From: Craspedostauros australis
Lineage: Eukaryota; Bacillariophyta; Bacillariophyceae; Mastogloiales; Achnanthaceae
Reading direction: 5' to 3'
Assembly (NCBI GenBank): GCA_026770025.1
Contig: JAMXDE010000031.1
Coordinates: forward strand, 62,001 to 126,000
Length of the DNA stretch: 64,000 bases
The position numbers and the translations under genes are program-made. The notes beneath the pieces are model-generated. The model worked only from the letters and a program-made list of their open reading frames with translations, searched no databases and was not told the DNA's origin. Shown in pieces: positions 32,668 to 44,100 of the stretch; the stretch's first letter is position 1; every line of letters begins with the position of its first letter.

Positions 32668-35600
32668 TTATGCAAGGTACTGTTCGATCATGACGGAGAT
32701 TGAGGGGAAGCCAACGGTAGATAGGGTGGATGTGCATGCACGAGAGAGTGAAAGCCAATTCGAATAACATTTCAACGTAGGCATACCGCAGGAGTAGGAA
32801 ATATTCGTGAGAAATTGATTTGAGCATGGTCGATATGATCCGTGCGCAAGTGAACGTCCTGTGTATCAAAGGGCATGCAATCCGTGCCACATGACAAACA
32901 ATAAGCAAAGAGCAATTGCCGACACGCATCGTCACGACCATCACATTGCCGATGTGGTATACTTACATTGTAGACATGGGCGTTGTCCTTGCTACGCTCC
33001 AGGTATTCACGCTCGATCAAGGCTTCGATGCGCTTTTTGACAACACGGGGGTTGGGATTGAAGAAGGCCAGCTGCGCCAGCACTTCCGACAGTAACTGCT
33101 GGTGCTGCAAAGTCTTTCGCGCCTTCATGATACGCACGATCGCAGCTTCGATGGCGATGGAACGGTCTTCCTCGACCTTCTTCGTGTTGATGGAGGAATC
33201 GAGGGAGGCCATTGGGATGCGGACCTTGCGCATGTTGCTGGAGAACTTGGCATTGGCCTTGAATTTGTCGGCGGTGTTGATCTTGTTGCCAGCCGGTGAC
33301 TTGGTCAGCACCTTGTGTTTGCCACAGGACAAGGAATGCATCAGCGGCTTCAGGATGCTATCCTCCAGGTTGAGCTGCTGGCCGAGCTCGGCGAAGGTTC
33401 TCGTCACACCGTCGTTCATGACGCCCATGGCGATCGCCTGGAGAGTGGTGACCTGGAAATCGTATGACTTCTTGCCGAACACACCACGGACAGATGCGTT
33501 TCCTTGCGAGAAGATCCACTTCAGCTTTCTCTTTTGGTGCTTCTGGTCGTGCCACTCCTTGAACACCTCCAAACAGCTCGACATGTCTGGCGTGAGGGTG
33601 ACTTCTGGGCTCTTGTAGGTTGGCCAGAAGCCGGTTGTGAGAACCTGGACGGAAAAGTCCAGCTTGGTATCCATCTGCTCCCGTCGCTGTTCGAACTCCG
33701 ATCGCTGTTCGCTGCCAACGGCGAGATCCGCCAGCATACCCTCCATCTTGGAAGTGAATTGGGTTCCGCACTGCATCTTGAGCTTGGCGATCATGAGCTT
33801 CTCCGAATCATCGCTTGTCGATCGCTGACTCAGCAGTCGCTTGGCGAGCTGGTTGCGATAGATCTCCGCGAACATGTCCTTGTCGGTGAGGTAGGAAAAG
33901 AGCTGGACGATCTTATCCAGCGAATCCTCCACCTCGGCCTCGCTCAGCTTCTCGCCGCCGCTCTTCAGGATGCGGTCACAGAATGTCGACATCAGCTCGG
34001 CGTTCGTGTACTGCCCCACGTTCTTGTTCACGATTTCCACGAAGGCGTCCTTCAGAGCGCGCTGGAAGAGAGAGTGTCCCGCGAAGTCGTTGCGGACGAC
34101 GCCCAGGTACTTGTCATGCAGCTCGATCAAGGTTCGGACGAATTTGGGATCGTCGTTCTTGTCCTTCTCGCCACCGTCCAGACGCGCCTGACGACGGTTG
34201 ACAATGTCCGCGCCCATGGATGCGATGAAACCCTGCACGATGTGCGCCATGGGGTTGAGCCCATTCTCCAAGCGCCCGAAGAGGCGGAACATACGCTGAA
34301 GGTCCTCCGACTTGTCATTCTGCAACAAGGCGCGGCATCCCGACGATTCCTTCTCCAGCAGCACCAGCTCCACCTTCTCCAGAACTTCCTCGTCAAGGAC
34401 CTTGAGGATCTTGCTCTCCGATGACGGGTTGAGGTAGTCAGCGACACGAGTTCTTTCCGAAGTGAGTGCCTTCTCAGCCTTGATGAGATAGTCCGGTGTG
34501 GAGTCGTTGATCCATTCCTCGCGCTTCTTCGCGTAGAAGTCGCGGGTGGAAACCAGCAAGGGCTCCTCCAGATGCGCATCGTACGTCTCCAGGGTTCCCA
34601 TCCCCATGCCTTCGTACAGCTCGACGACACTCTTGATGAGGGACTTGTCGACGATGCGACCCTCGCGCTCTTCGTTGATGAGATCGAGGATTGCCGAAGT
34701 CGTCTCTGCCTTCATCTCCTCGTACACGTAAGTTCGGAAGCAGCGCAGTCCGGCCTCGCTGAGGGTTGGGAGCGAATGATGCTTGACGTAGTACCGATCG
34801 AGGTATGTGAAGAATTTCTTGAGCCATTTGTTCATGATCTGGTGATTCGCCCAGCGGTGCTGCAGCTCGGTGAGGAGGATGGTCCCGCCTTGTCCATTCT
34901 TGTTCCGCAAGGCTGGGACTACGTGGTTGGTCAGGTACTGCTCGATCGTCTCTCCATGTCGCTGGTACAGCTCGCGAGACCAGTTGTACGGTGTTCTCTG
35001 CGTGCACATGTCGTAGCAAACACTGCACGAATAGTGTATGTGCGCGCGTTGTGCGTGTGAGAGTGATTGAAGCATGTGGAATGCAGTATGTGGTATTGCG
35101 TGAGTGCGGATCATCATCGAGCACCACGGACGGTGATACGATGCGGATTTGTTCGCAGCACACAGATGATTCCATGGTTGACGACATCCATGTCGATGTT
35201 GAGTCGGTACAGATGCAAGCGAAGAAGCATGCGAGCAAAGAGATGATAATTGTGAGAATACTCGTGGAGAGTTTAAGAGTTTTGGATGTTCGGCTGGTTG
35301 CGGTTTGACCGTTGCTTTGCCCCATCTTGCCTGGCAGCGTCATCCATCACCCTGCCTTCGCAGGATGCTGCAGGCCTCGAGAATCGCTGTTCATGAACTC
35401 ACGTGTAAATGGCAACATATTCGCGTGGGCCGAACATGCTGGCCTGGCCGGTCTTCATGCCACCGTTCAGCATGTCCTCCAACTTGTCGATGGCCTGCAG
35501 TTGGTGAGGTTTTGCATGTTTGTGAGGAAAGGGCATCAACATCGCAAATGAACAAATGAACATGGCAGATTTGGTTGCGTTGTCGTTGAGCCGAGTTGAT

Positions 35601-36178
35601 ATGAGTTGTATTGTAATGTGTTGAATCGGTTTGGATGGAAGGAAAGCAGCAGAGCAAAGATATCCGAGGTAGATGTGTGAGATGCCAGACCAGCACGACT
35701 GAAGTATTGGATGCAGAAAGCAAGGCTGCCGCGAACATGGCAGTGTCCTCGTGTGATGGCTGGACGCACATAACAGCTGATGCCTTTCTCGCTGACATGT
35801 TCTCCTCATGCTGGTTAAATCGAGGGTGGCTGGACCCTCTTGGACTTGGCGGTCTTGGAGTCGGCGCTGTTGCCCCAGCAGCATTGTCATTGTTGCCATT
35901 GTTGCGATTGTTGCCACCACATGGTGTCTCTCGCGCAGCACGAAAAAGATCACGAAAGAAGAAACTCTGCGTTCTTTCCCACAGACGGGGAGATCCACCA
36001 AGGAAATCACGTGCGATCAAGAGAGACAGACAACCAACATGACCGCAGGTTTGCTCGTAACCATGTGCCGTTCGGCTCATAACCATCTCTCATCTTGCAT
36101 CTTCCATACCTTGGCCTTGATCTCGTTCGTCCACCCATCATCGAGAGAGATGAGCTGTGGTGGGTTGTTGCCTGCCAT
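32668..36178 (-). CDS. CUL1: Cullin-1, scaffold of SCF ubiquitin ligases
   Basis: Cullin-1 bridges SKP1/F-box receptors and the RBX1 RING protein in SCF E3 ligases. Four coding exons: 36178-36110, 35494-35403, 35022-32967 and 32679-32668; 742 residues. Introns are 615, 380 and 287 bp with GTATGG, GTGAGT and GTAAGT donors and consistent phases (0, 2, 0). Exon 1 gives ISLDDGWTNEIKAK, matching the cullin N-terminus. The exon 2/3 junction rebuilds YVAIYTVCYDMCTQRTPYNW, close to the plant CUL1 LYTxxYNMCTQ motif. The cullin-homology domain and winged helices follow. The NEDD8 acceptor is Lys687 in IVRIMKARK, about 55 residues from the end as in other cullins. Exon 4 is just 12 nt, TACCTTGCATAA, supplying the conserved C-terminal YLA. 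CUL1 rather than CUL3/4 is preferred from the N-terminus and the YLA end. Confidence 0.9.
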
Positions 36179-38656
36179 GGTTGCTCTCTGTTCTCCTTGT
36201 GTTTCTCTTATTATGTGTTCCTGAAGTTCTGCGTCGTTGTTTTCGTTGTGGCTGTTGTTGTTGTCGTTGCCCTTGTCGTTGCTGTGTCTGTTTCGCCTCG
36301 TGCGAGCAACTCGCCTCCTGTTCTTGCAGCGCAAATCGTCTTCTTTGTCTCCTTCGATTTGATTCAGTGTCCACGATGTTCGCTGTTCCATCCACGTTCT
36401 CGTGGTTGTGCCCGCATCCACTGCGTGGATCGCGCAGAGTGCGATCTTCCACGCCTGGCAAAAACTCGAGTAAACACGGCGTCTTGTTCGTTGTGCCGAA
36501 GTTCACCGCACAAGTCTTGGCAAAACACGACACGATTATTCGATGGTTGGATTCATTCGACTCGTACACAGATGCCTATGTCGTGCACGTTTGGATCGAT
36601 AGATCGGCCACCACACATCATTGTGTGAATTTCACAGACAAAGCAACAACCGGAATGACATTGTGTCAATTATTATGGATCTATATGTAACATGCCGCGC
36701 CTCCCAACTATCGCCTTCAAATTGCATCATGATTTGACTTGCTGTTGTTGTTGTTGTTGTTGTTGTTGTACTGGTCAGTGTTGTGCTTAGGATAGCGTTG
36801 TCTATTGCCATGGCCTGCTGTGTCTCTATCTCTCCTGGAAGATGAACACATTGCTCTTATTTTCTGGGGCATGAGAGTTGGTTAAGGTTTGCTTGTCTAA
36901 GTTTCCATTCAGCTACGCATCCTTTGGTCTCAAACATCCTCGCAGCGAAGAATTGGTTTTCAATGTTCGTCCAGTGCCATGGTACAAGAATTGCACTTTT
37001 GGCATTTCTGTTTTGTTGACGCAACCATCCGGAGCAGAACAGAGGACAGTAGAGCATGGAGTAGCGCTCTTGCAACGTTCCTGAAGACGATTCAACGATG
37101 CTGTCGTATTCATGGATTGAACGATCGCATTCAAATGGGCTCTGTTCATTTTGGTAATGCTATGCCATGAGAGTGCATAACAATATCAGTGTTGATTTTG
37201 GTTGTTCATACCATGCTTCAATTCTCTTGGCACTTGTAGGTTACACTACCTGTCGAAGCCGTTCAGGTTGACGTCAAGGTTTGAGTGGACATCCAGGTTT
37301 GAGGGAATGCCAAGTGATCTTGCAAAGGTCACCAAATCAAGTGAAAGCCAATACAATAGCTTGGCTGTACTAAGCGTGGTTGTGTACTGTTTCTTGAATG
37401 TGATTTGTGCCAATCTGCAGTATTGCTATCTCTGTTCAGTACAATCTCCATAGAGTAGCTTGCTCTGAGGCCATGAGCCTATCTCTTCATTTTGAAGGTT
37501 GAGATGAGGATCATTGTTGCAATTTGTATGCATGCTCATATGCATGGATGCAAGAATGCATTGCTGGCTTGTTTGAGTTGGCTTGTGATATGGGATGTGC
37601 TCACCCGTTGGCAGCCGACATCGAATAAAGGAGGTTGAGGATCATGTGGGCCAGACTTCACTGAGCTGATGCGCCATTGCCATGATTTCATGAAGATGTT
37701 GGCAAGGTTGGATTGGATCTTGTTGTTGTTGGCAGTGTTGTTGTTCTTTTTCTTGAGTGCTTTGTTTGTTCTTCTCTTGATGGTCTTGTTCTTTGGTTGG
37801 GAGGTTGCTGACCAATGACCTTTGCCACCAGCAGTGGCAGTACGAGCAACAGTCTGTGTGTGGTGGTGGATGCAGTTCAGTGATGGATTCTGTCTTGATG
37901 TCGCCAAACTCCTGTGCCAGGGAAAGGCATGGAATTGAAAGGAAACATTGGATTATGAGCTCACAGCACAAGCCATTTACTTCTGATGTGGTCTCTGCTC
38001 TGCTGCGTACGATTCAGCTGCAAGTGTCCTATCTAACGCTCAAATAACTGTTAATAACGTCTGCATCTCCTTGTCACCATCGCACGAGCCGTTCGTTTGT
38101 GGGAGTGACTTCCGAAGAGTCAAATCCAAACACCGCGTGAAGAAACAGAACCCGAAGTGTTCTGATTCGCATCATCTGCTGAGTGGAGGTCTGCCCTTTT
38201 GTGATTGGATGTTTGGCAGATTGATTTCTCTGAGCTGGACCGTACGTGGAAACCCTACCAAGATCTTAGTTGCCCTGACGTCACGGCGCGGAGGATCTTC
38301 CACCTTTCTCTTCTTTTGACTTCGACGCGCGACGGTGCGCAGCAACAGACAGAGAGACAGAAGGCAGAGAGAGAAAGAGACATCACATCAACAGCGAATG
38401 ACAGCCACCAACAACACCACGTAACTCGCCGCCAACATCATCAACAACGCCAACACAGATCCCCCGCATCTCCTCCCGTCGAGTCTCGTTTCCGCAACAC
38501 TTTTCGCCTTTGGATCTCGCCCGCACACATCCACAAAGTGACATCAACAGCATCAGGCCGACAAGAACTTTTATTGTTATACAACCTTCCCTGTCTGCCC
38601 ATTCCCCACAACACCGCAACACCGCAACACCACCACAGCAAAGAAGTAAGAACACA
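36179..38656. other. Gene-free 2.5-kb region with CAA-rich leaders and lower GC
   Basis: It lies between the divergent starts of CUL1 and the plastid protein gene. Next to each gene is a CAA-rich leader: read on the minus strand at about 36180-36420 for CUL1, on the plus strand at about 38380-38650 for the plastid gene. A GTT microsatellite occurs at about 36740-36768. From about 36850 to 38050 the sequence is more AT-rich than its surroundings. No gene is supported; short open frames on both strands lack motifs. Confidence 0.45.
36740..36769. repeat. GTT trinucleotide microsatellite
   Basis: About nine GTT/TGT triplets in a row, in intergenic DNA upstream of CUL1. Confidence 0.85.
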
Positions 38657-40624
38657 ATGAAGTACTGCGCTGCGATCATCCCAGCGGCCGTCGCGGCTGC
38701 CACCATCACCACTGCCGCCGCCTTCGCACCAGCCACCTTCGTGAGAAGCGCAGGCAGCGCCCAGAGCGCCTCCGAGACGTCCTCCTCCGCTCTCTTCATC
38801 TCCTCGTGGGGCAAGAAGGGACCACCAACCCGCGGGGCCGATTCCGGCCTCGGCAAGCAGAGCCCCGCGGACAACATCCAGGCCTACCTGCCCCAGCCAG
38901 ACTCCGTGGAGGCCCGCAACACCCTCGACGGCAAGGTCCTCGTGAGCGGCCTGGTGCAGACCAAGGAACGCACGGACCAGCTCCTCTTCGACTTCTGCAA
39001 CGACGCGGAATCCGCCTTCGAATTCGACAAGATCGTCGCCTTCGTTCCTGACGTCAAGTTCGCCAAGAAGCGCCTTCTCAGCCGATCGGCGCGCTACGGA
39101 GGACTGCTCAACAAGCTCGAGTTCGAAGAGCAGACCCGCGACGAGGAGGGCACCGTCACCACCACCGTCCCCACCCTGGACCAGATGAAGGGCGTCAAGA
39201 GCTGGATCGTCTACCTCGATGATCCTGCCACCATGGTCGATCAGCTGGCGCAGACAGTCGCCGTGGCCAGGGACTCCAGCGAGCTCGAGAACCTCGCCAT
39301 CCTCCTCGCCAACTCCCAAGGCCTCGACCTCGCCTCCAGCCAGACCATCCTGGAATCCCTCAAGGCGGACAACGGCACTTCCTACACCCTCTGCGCCGTC
39401 GGCAAATTGACGGACACCGAGGAAGGCAAGGCACCGTACAAGTACGCAGAATTCGCCACCGAGGAGGGCGTGTTGCCACAGAACGCCAAATACTCACGCA
39501 ACGAGGCCTACCGTCTCATCACCGAATGTCTGCAGCTCGAGTGCGGCGTCAACAAGGCGCTCACCTTCTCCGAGGTCACCGATGAGGACGAGCCCGAGTA
39601 CAAGCTCGTCAAGGGACTCCGCGAGGGAGGTTACGTGCGCATGCAAGAAATTGATCACATGATCCGCAACGGTCCAGAGGTGAGCCACCCATCATGGACA
39701 ATCCCGTACTGCCTCGTATTGCCGTTTGCTCTATTCCACGGCCTTGCCTTGTCTGATGGTTGCTGCACACACATTTGGCCGCAGCAGCTCTGCACCAATT
39801 GCGGTTTCACGTTGAGTTCATGTCATATTTGCGCAATTGTTGTTGATGGTATCTTCGCAATACTCCATCCTGCTCTACTCGAACTGCTATTTATTGTCAC
39901 ATTCGCCTCACCATTTCCACATCGCGTCTTGTCTCTCGAATTCTCCAACATCGCTCGCCAAATACTGTTGCTCTATCAACAAACGACGCCGACAACGATG
40001 ACAATTACAATACAATTACAACCCCGATACATTGCAATTGACGAAATGAAAAAACAAAACAAACACTGCTCAACTCCATTTTGAACACGAATGCAGGCCT
40101 ACAAGAAGGCCATCGAGGAATTCGATGAGAAGAACCCAGACTACAAGAGCGGCGTCTACACAACGGAAGCCTGGTGGGAGGAGCCAAGATTCAAGGAACA
40201 GCTGGCGCAGCTCCGCGCCGAGCAGGGACAGACCGACAAGGACAATGGCGTCGAGGAAGAGGTTGTCAAGGACGAGAGGACGTTGAAGATCGAAGAGATC
40301 GCCACTGACTGGGCAAAGCGTGAGTACTTCAAGCAAAACATGGACGGAACCATCGATGAGAGCATGACCGAGGAGGAGTACACCAAGTCCGTCTGGGACC
40401 GCGCCCTCTTCGAGGGTGACCTCAAGTACAGACAGATGAATGGCGAGACCCCGGACGCTGAGGCCGAGCTGGCAGACTTCAAGGTGCGCCAGGAACGCAA
40501 AGAGCAGACCATGCTGGAACGTGCCAAGGCCGAGCTCACCGAGATACTGGAGGAGGAGAACTTGGGTGGAAAGGACTTGGAGGAAACGTTGTCGAAGATC
40601 GAGCCAAGGAGCAGCAGCGACTAA
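38657..40624 (+). CDS. Plastid-targeted protein of unknown function
   Basis: Two exons, 38657-39679 and 40097-40624, phase-0 intron of 417 bp (GTGAGC...TGCAG); 516 residues. The N-terminus is a textbook diatom bipartite presequence: hydrophobic signal (AAIIPAAVAAATITT) and AAAFAP at the cleavage site, followed by Ser/Arg-rich transit sequence. The mature part includes EFDKIVAFVPDVKFAKKRLL, then WIVYLDDPATMVDQLAQTV and ANGCT-free acidic segments; its alternation of strands and helices could be a Rossmann-like fold, but no nucleotide-binding glycine motif is clear. The C-terminal exon is highly charged and helical (YKKAIEEFDEKNPDYKSGVY and later long Glu/Lys-rich helices). No family recognised with confidence. 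Codon use is strongly C-ending, which in this window hints at high expression. Confidence 0.75.
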
Positions 40625-41508
40625 ACCATCGGGGAGTGAGGGACCGCAATCGATGTTCCACCTGCAAAGCTTGCCTGTGCATCGCGGCTGTGCGTCGCGG
40701 CTCCCATGCCCCATCTCCACCTTCCTTCACACTCATGATGCATTGCATGATGTTTCGCAAAACATGATATTTGTATCACCAAATACCTATACCAAACCTG
40801 CATACCATACTTCTGCAATGCTCCTGCAAATACACGATACTCGCAACGCAGCGGAATGAGCCAATTGGGCAATAGGCATCTCCCTCGTGCCATTCTGATT
40901 CGTTCGGGTTGATGGCAATCATATCGAGTTCTGTCAGCACTTGTGGCTGAGAGATTGCGTGGCACTCACTCCTTGATCCGTTGTCACACAAACGCAACGA
41001 TCGAGATCAAAATGCAGGAGGCCTGCGAATACTCCTCGGCGCAATACGATACCACACTCTCTAGAGATCAGCATACTTTTCAACAGCGCCGCGAGTCCCA
41101 TCGTATGTAGCATGGTATGCATATTCTAAAACGAGCTTCGCATGTGTGCGGAATAGTCGTTGGACAGTAGTGATTCCACTCGTAGCCAATCAAGTTCCAT
41201 GTTGCGACACTGCGTACTTGTGGGTGTGGTCTGACTATGGCATGAAGCAAGCATGATAAACTTCACAGTATCGGATGATCTAATCAATGATGCCCATGTT
41301 GTCCTCTCGAAACACGCATTCGAATTGGTGCTGCGTTGACTTCGACACTGCCTTGTGCTGCGTCAGATTGGGGAACGCTGCTTGGTCGTTCATTGCGGAC
41401 CAAGCGCGCACTCATCGTCATTCCAGCACTGGCGGCGTATTAATACTTGTAGGTGTATCCGGAGCATCAACCGGCAACCAACCAATGCCATCTGATAGCG
41501 TCCATGTC
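40625..41508. other. Convergent 3' region; MsrA 3' untranslated region
   Basis: The interval lies between two convergent stop codons. On the minus strand it contains the probable 3' untranslated region of MsrA, where a SECIS element would be expected. A perfect 8-bp hairpin is at 41380-41405. No gene is supported. Confidence 0.4.
41380..41405 (-). other. 8-bp hairpin in the MsrA 3' region (weak SECIS candidate)
   Basis: On the minus strand GCTTGGTC pairs perfectly with GACCAAGC around a 10-nt loop that contains AA. An ATGA lies just 5' of the stem (41412-41415). The required GA of the opposing SECIS quartet is not found at the expected place on the 3' side, so this does not meet the eukaryotic SECIS consensus as I can judge it. 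Confidence 0.2.
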
Positions 41509-42336
41509 TTAGCGCCGCCCCTTGCTATTGCGACTCAAAAAGTCTTGATGCCGTGCTTCTGCCATGTAAAAACGCGCCGCCAACTCCACGTCCACAAAGT
41601 CCGGACTCCAATTGCGCACCGCAGCTTTCGCAATCGTTTCCTGCTGCGCGTTCAGTACAAACGCGGCCGTCCGGTACTGCGTCTTGGTTTGGTACGGCGT
41701 GCCAACGAGCTGCATCCACTTGTCCAAGATGCGTTCGTACGACATGGATTTGGCATCGTACTCGATGAGAAGAGATTCCGTGTGATCCTTCATGTCAAAG
41801 TACGTGGGGTTGGCTTCGTTGCCACCAGAGTACCCGACGATGCAGCGCTGATGTTCATGTACATTGATGGAAGTATAAAATAATAATTGATGCCAGACGT
41901 ACGAAATTGAAGATGCGTACGAATACGTGTATGGATGGAGATGATGGGCGGTGGGTGATGATTTGCACATATGTCAGTGGTCCGAACGCTGATAAATCAC
42001 TGACATACGACCTCGTCGTAGGGCACAGCCGCATCAACAGGATGCGGTTCTGTGGACTTGCAATGGCAGCTGCCTGTCACTCGGTCTCACCTTCACACCT
42101 GACATCGCCTTGAATTCTGGCTGCGGCGTCCAGAATCACCCGCATGCAACGATGGCGATTTCATTGCCAGGTCTCGGTCGAAGAGGCACCTCAGGGCATG
42201 ATGCCGACGCTAATGCCGATGCCGAATTGCGTTGTGGTACGACTATTGATCTCGGCGTCAACGCCGTTCTTGGTGGCGAAGGCGAAAAGGCGCAGATCGA
42301 AGCAATGCCCACCAGCAGGAGGGAACACCGGACCAT
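41509..42336 (-). CDS. MSRA: Plastid MsrA, probable selenoprotein (in-frame TGA at active site)
   Basis: MsrA reduces methionine-S-sulfoxide in proteins. Two exons, 42336-42091 and 41847-41509, phase-0 intron of 243 bp (GTGAGA...ATCAG); 194 residues if TGA is read through. The N-terminus is a signal peptide (CSLLLVGIASICAFSP) with a plastid-type cleavage motif. The catalytic motif, normally GCFW, reads G-TGA-FW at codon 67 (42138-42136), preceded by NEIAIVAC and followed by TPQPEFKAMSGVK. Across the intron it continues RCIVGYSGGNEANPTY, DHTESLLIEYD and TQYRTAAF, all standard MsrA features. Homology on both sides of the TGA, exactly where catalytic Cys belongs, points to selenocysteine, as known for green-algal MsrA. 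Alternatives are a nonsense mutation or sequencing error. No convincing SECIS was found. It is divergent from the methyltransferase at 43027. Confidence 0.8.
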
Positions 42337-43026
42337 CCTCAGGCAGAGAGTTTCGGATTCGGATTTGATCATTGTCATCATCATTGATGTTGCAGTCACC
42401 TCCACCCTCCCATTGTACTACTACTCTCGCCAGGAGGTCCGAATAGTGACAAAGATACCATCCTGTTTGGAGATGACGATTGTATTTCATTTTGTTAGCA
42501 ACTCCTCCAAATATCACTATTGAAAAATGACGCAAAATCAGGATGCCCTGATGACGTCCAGACTTACTGTGTGTTGCATCATATTTGGTCAGAAATAGAA
42601 AATCAATATTTGGGCAATATGTACACGATGACGGGACCATCGGAAAAATGATACAGGTATTCGCCTTGCAATCTTCTTTGATTCGTTCGGCATTTGGTGA
42701 AACCTGACCCAAACCTGTGTGAAGGTGTTTGCGGACGACGAATTGGCGGATGCGATTTGTTGTGGAGTCAACAGGTCCGAAGGGATGCGACAAATCGGTA
42801 CAGTGGAGACAAGATCTGGCGCTTTCGCACCTCCGCTCTCTTTCGGCAACGATCAAGAACACGAATAGCCCTTGACCAGCGTGCCCTCAGCATGTGCAAG
42901 GCCACGACAACCGTTTGGAAGACGTTCCCGGCGATGACGACGACAGGGAAAAGAACACAACCGACGCCACGGAAAGTGCGTCTTTCCAGTCCAACCCAGC
43001 CTCCGACGTGTTTCGAGTCATCGTCC
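42337..43026. promoter_or_regulatory. Divergent promoter region, MsrA and methyltransferase
   Basis: This 690-bp region separates two divergent genes for plastid-targeted proteins. The methyltransferase frame is open upstream through part of it, but that sequence reads as basic, low-similarity peptide ahead of the signal peptide. No specific site can be named. Confidence 0.4.
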
Positions 43027-44100
43027 ATGCTGGCGCAAACAATCGTAGTCGCCGTCACCCTCGCTGTGATCGCGCATGCCTTCGACGCTGCACCATCGAC
43101 AGGCTTCTGGGTGCACGTGCCCTGCAACATCCCAGGTGCGCAGGCTCTGTCCGACAATGCGACACCCCGAAGGACACCATCATCTTTGTCATCGCCCGTG
43201 ACCGACTTTGCCGAGTTCTTTCAGCCTCGGCACCAGCAGGGAAGAGCGCTGGAAAGAATAGGATGGCCCAACATCATCGAGCTGATGCCAACAGGATCAG
43301 ACGAAGCACCAGGATCCCCCAGCGCTCTCAAATCAGATGCAACAAGTCCAACAGGAAAGAGTCGGGATGACGGCAATGGCAACGGGAAGACAAGATCATA
43401 CGAGAACAGAAAGCCGCTGCGGCAGCAGCTGTTCACGTCACCGCTGATCTCAGTTCTGTACGAACGCATCTTGCCACCTCTTTGGGAAGCAGGTCTGCGC
43501 ATCGGCGGCCCGGATGCCGAATATGATGCGGCGACATCGCACCTCACTGGTGACGGCACGGGCATTCTTCTGGACTTATCCTGCGGCACCGGCTTCGTGG
43601 CGAGGCGATTTGCCAAGGCGGGCAGATACCAGCATGTGTTTGCTCTGGACTACTCCTTGCAAATGCTGGGCGAATGCAAGGCAACGATCCAACGCGATGT
43701 CGCCGAAACATCACAACGATCATCCATCGGAAGCAACACCGATGGCGCATACTGGAACGACCTCTCCCTCATTCGCGGCGATGCGTGCAAGCTCCCTTTC
43801 CGCGATGCCACTTTGGATGCGGTGCATTGGGGTGCTGCAATGCATTGCGTTCCCGATGCGGAGATGGCCATGTGCGAGATCTATCGCGTGCTGAAGCCCG
43901 GTGGTAAGCTCTACGCGACGACCTTCCTGCGTCCATTTCCGGACGTCGTCTTCCGCTTCTTCGAACTGCACGAGATCGAGCAGCTGGCTCGCGACGCTGG
44001 TTTCGGTGAACGGAGCGGCAGAAACAATGCCGGAGAGGCGCTGTCTGTGTCAAGAGTTGGTGTGTACGGTGTTCTGAAAGCGAAGAAAGGTATGGAGTAA
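43027..44100 (+). CDS. Plastid SAM-dependent methyltransferase (At2g41040/At1g78140-like)
   Basis: Predicted class I methyltransferase using S-adenosylmethionine; 357 residues, single exon. The ATG at 43027 starts a signal peptide (TIVVAVTLAVIAHAF) with HAFDAAP at the cleavage site. The SAM-binding motif I is ILLDLSCGTGFVARRFAK (residues ~180-197), then FALDYSLQML with the acidic residue after strand 2. RGDACKLPFRDATLDAVHWG with AAMHCVPD, then EIYRVLKPGGKLYATTFL, closely follow the plant chloroplast proteins annotated as uncharacterised methyltransferases At2g41040 and At1g78140, which sit in plastoglobules. A substrate cannot be assigned. The upstream open frame to 42694 is not used because it buries the signal peptide. 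The neighbour MsrA is also plastid-targeted and divergent. Confidence 0.85.
   Translation: MLAQTIVVAVTLAVIAHAFDAAPSTGFWVHVPCNIPGAQALSDNATPRRTPSSLSSPVTDFAEFFQPRHQQGRALERIGWPNIIELMPTGSDEAPGSPSALKSDATSPTGKSRDDGNGNGKTRSYENRKPLRQQLFTSPLISVLYERILPPLWEAGLRIGGPDAEYDAATSHLTGDGTGILLDLSCGTGFVARRFAKAGRYQHVFALDYSLQMLGECKATIQRDVAETSQRSSIGSNTDGAYWNDLSLIRGDACKLPFRDATLDAVHWGAAMHCVPDAEMAMCEIYRVLKPGGKLYATTFLRPFPDVVFRFFELHEIEQLARDAGFGERSGRNNAGEALSVSRVGVYGVLKAKKGME

Noticed and set aside
33504-34424. 306-codon plus-strand frame over cullin-1
   Set aside because: Antisense shadow of the cullin homology region.
42136-42138. Treating the TGA as the end of a short 23-kDa-or-less secreted peptide gene
   Set aside because: Clear MsrA homology continues in the same frame past the TGA and across the following intron, so a stop at this point would remove the whole catalytic domain.
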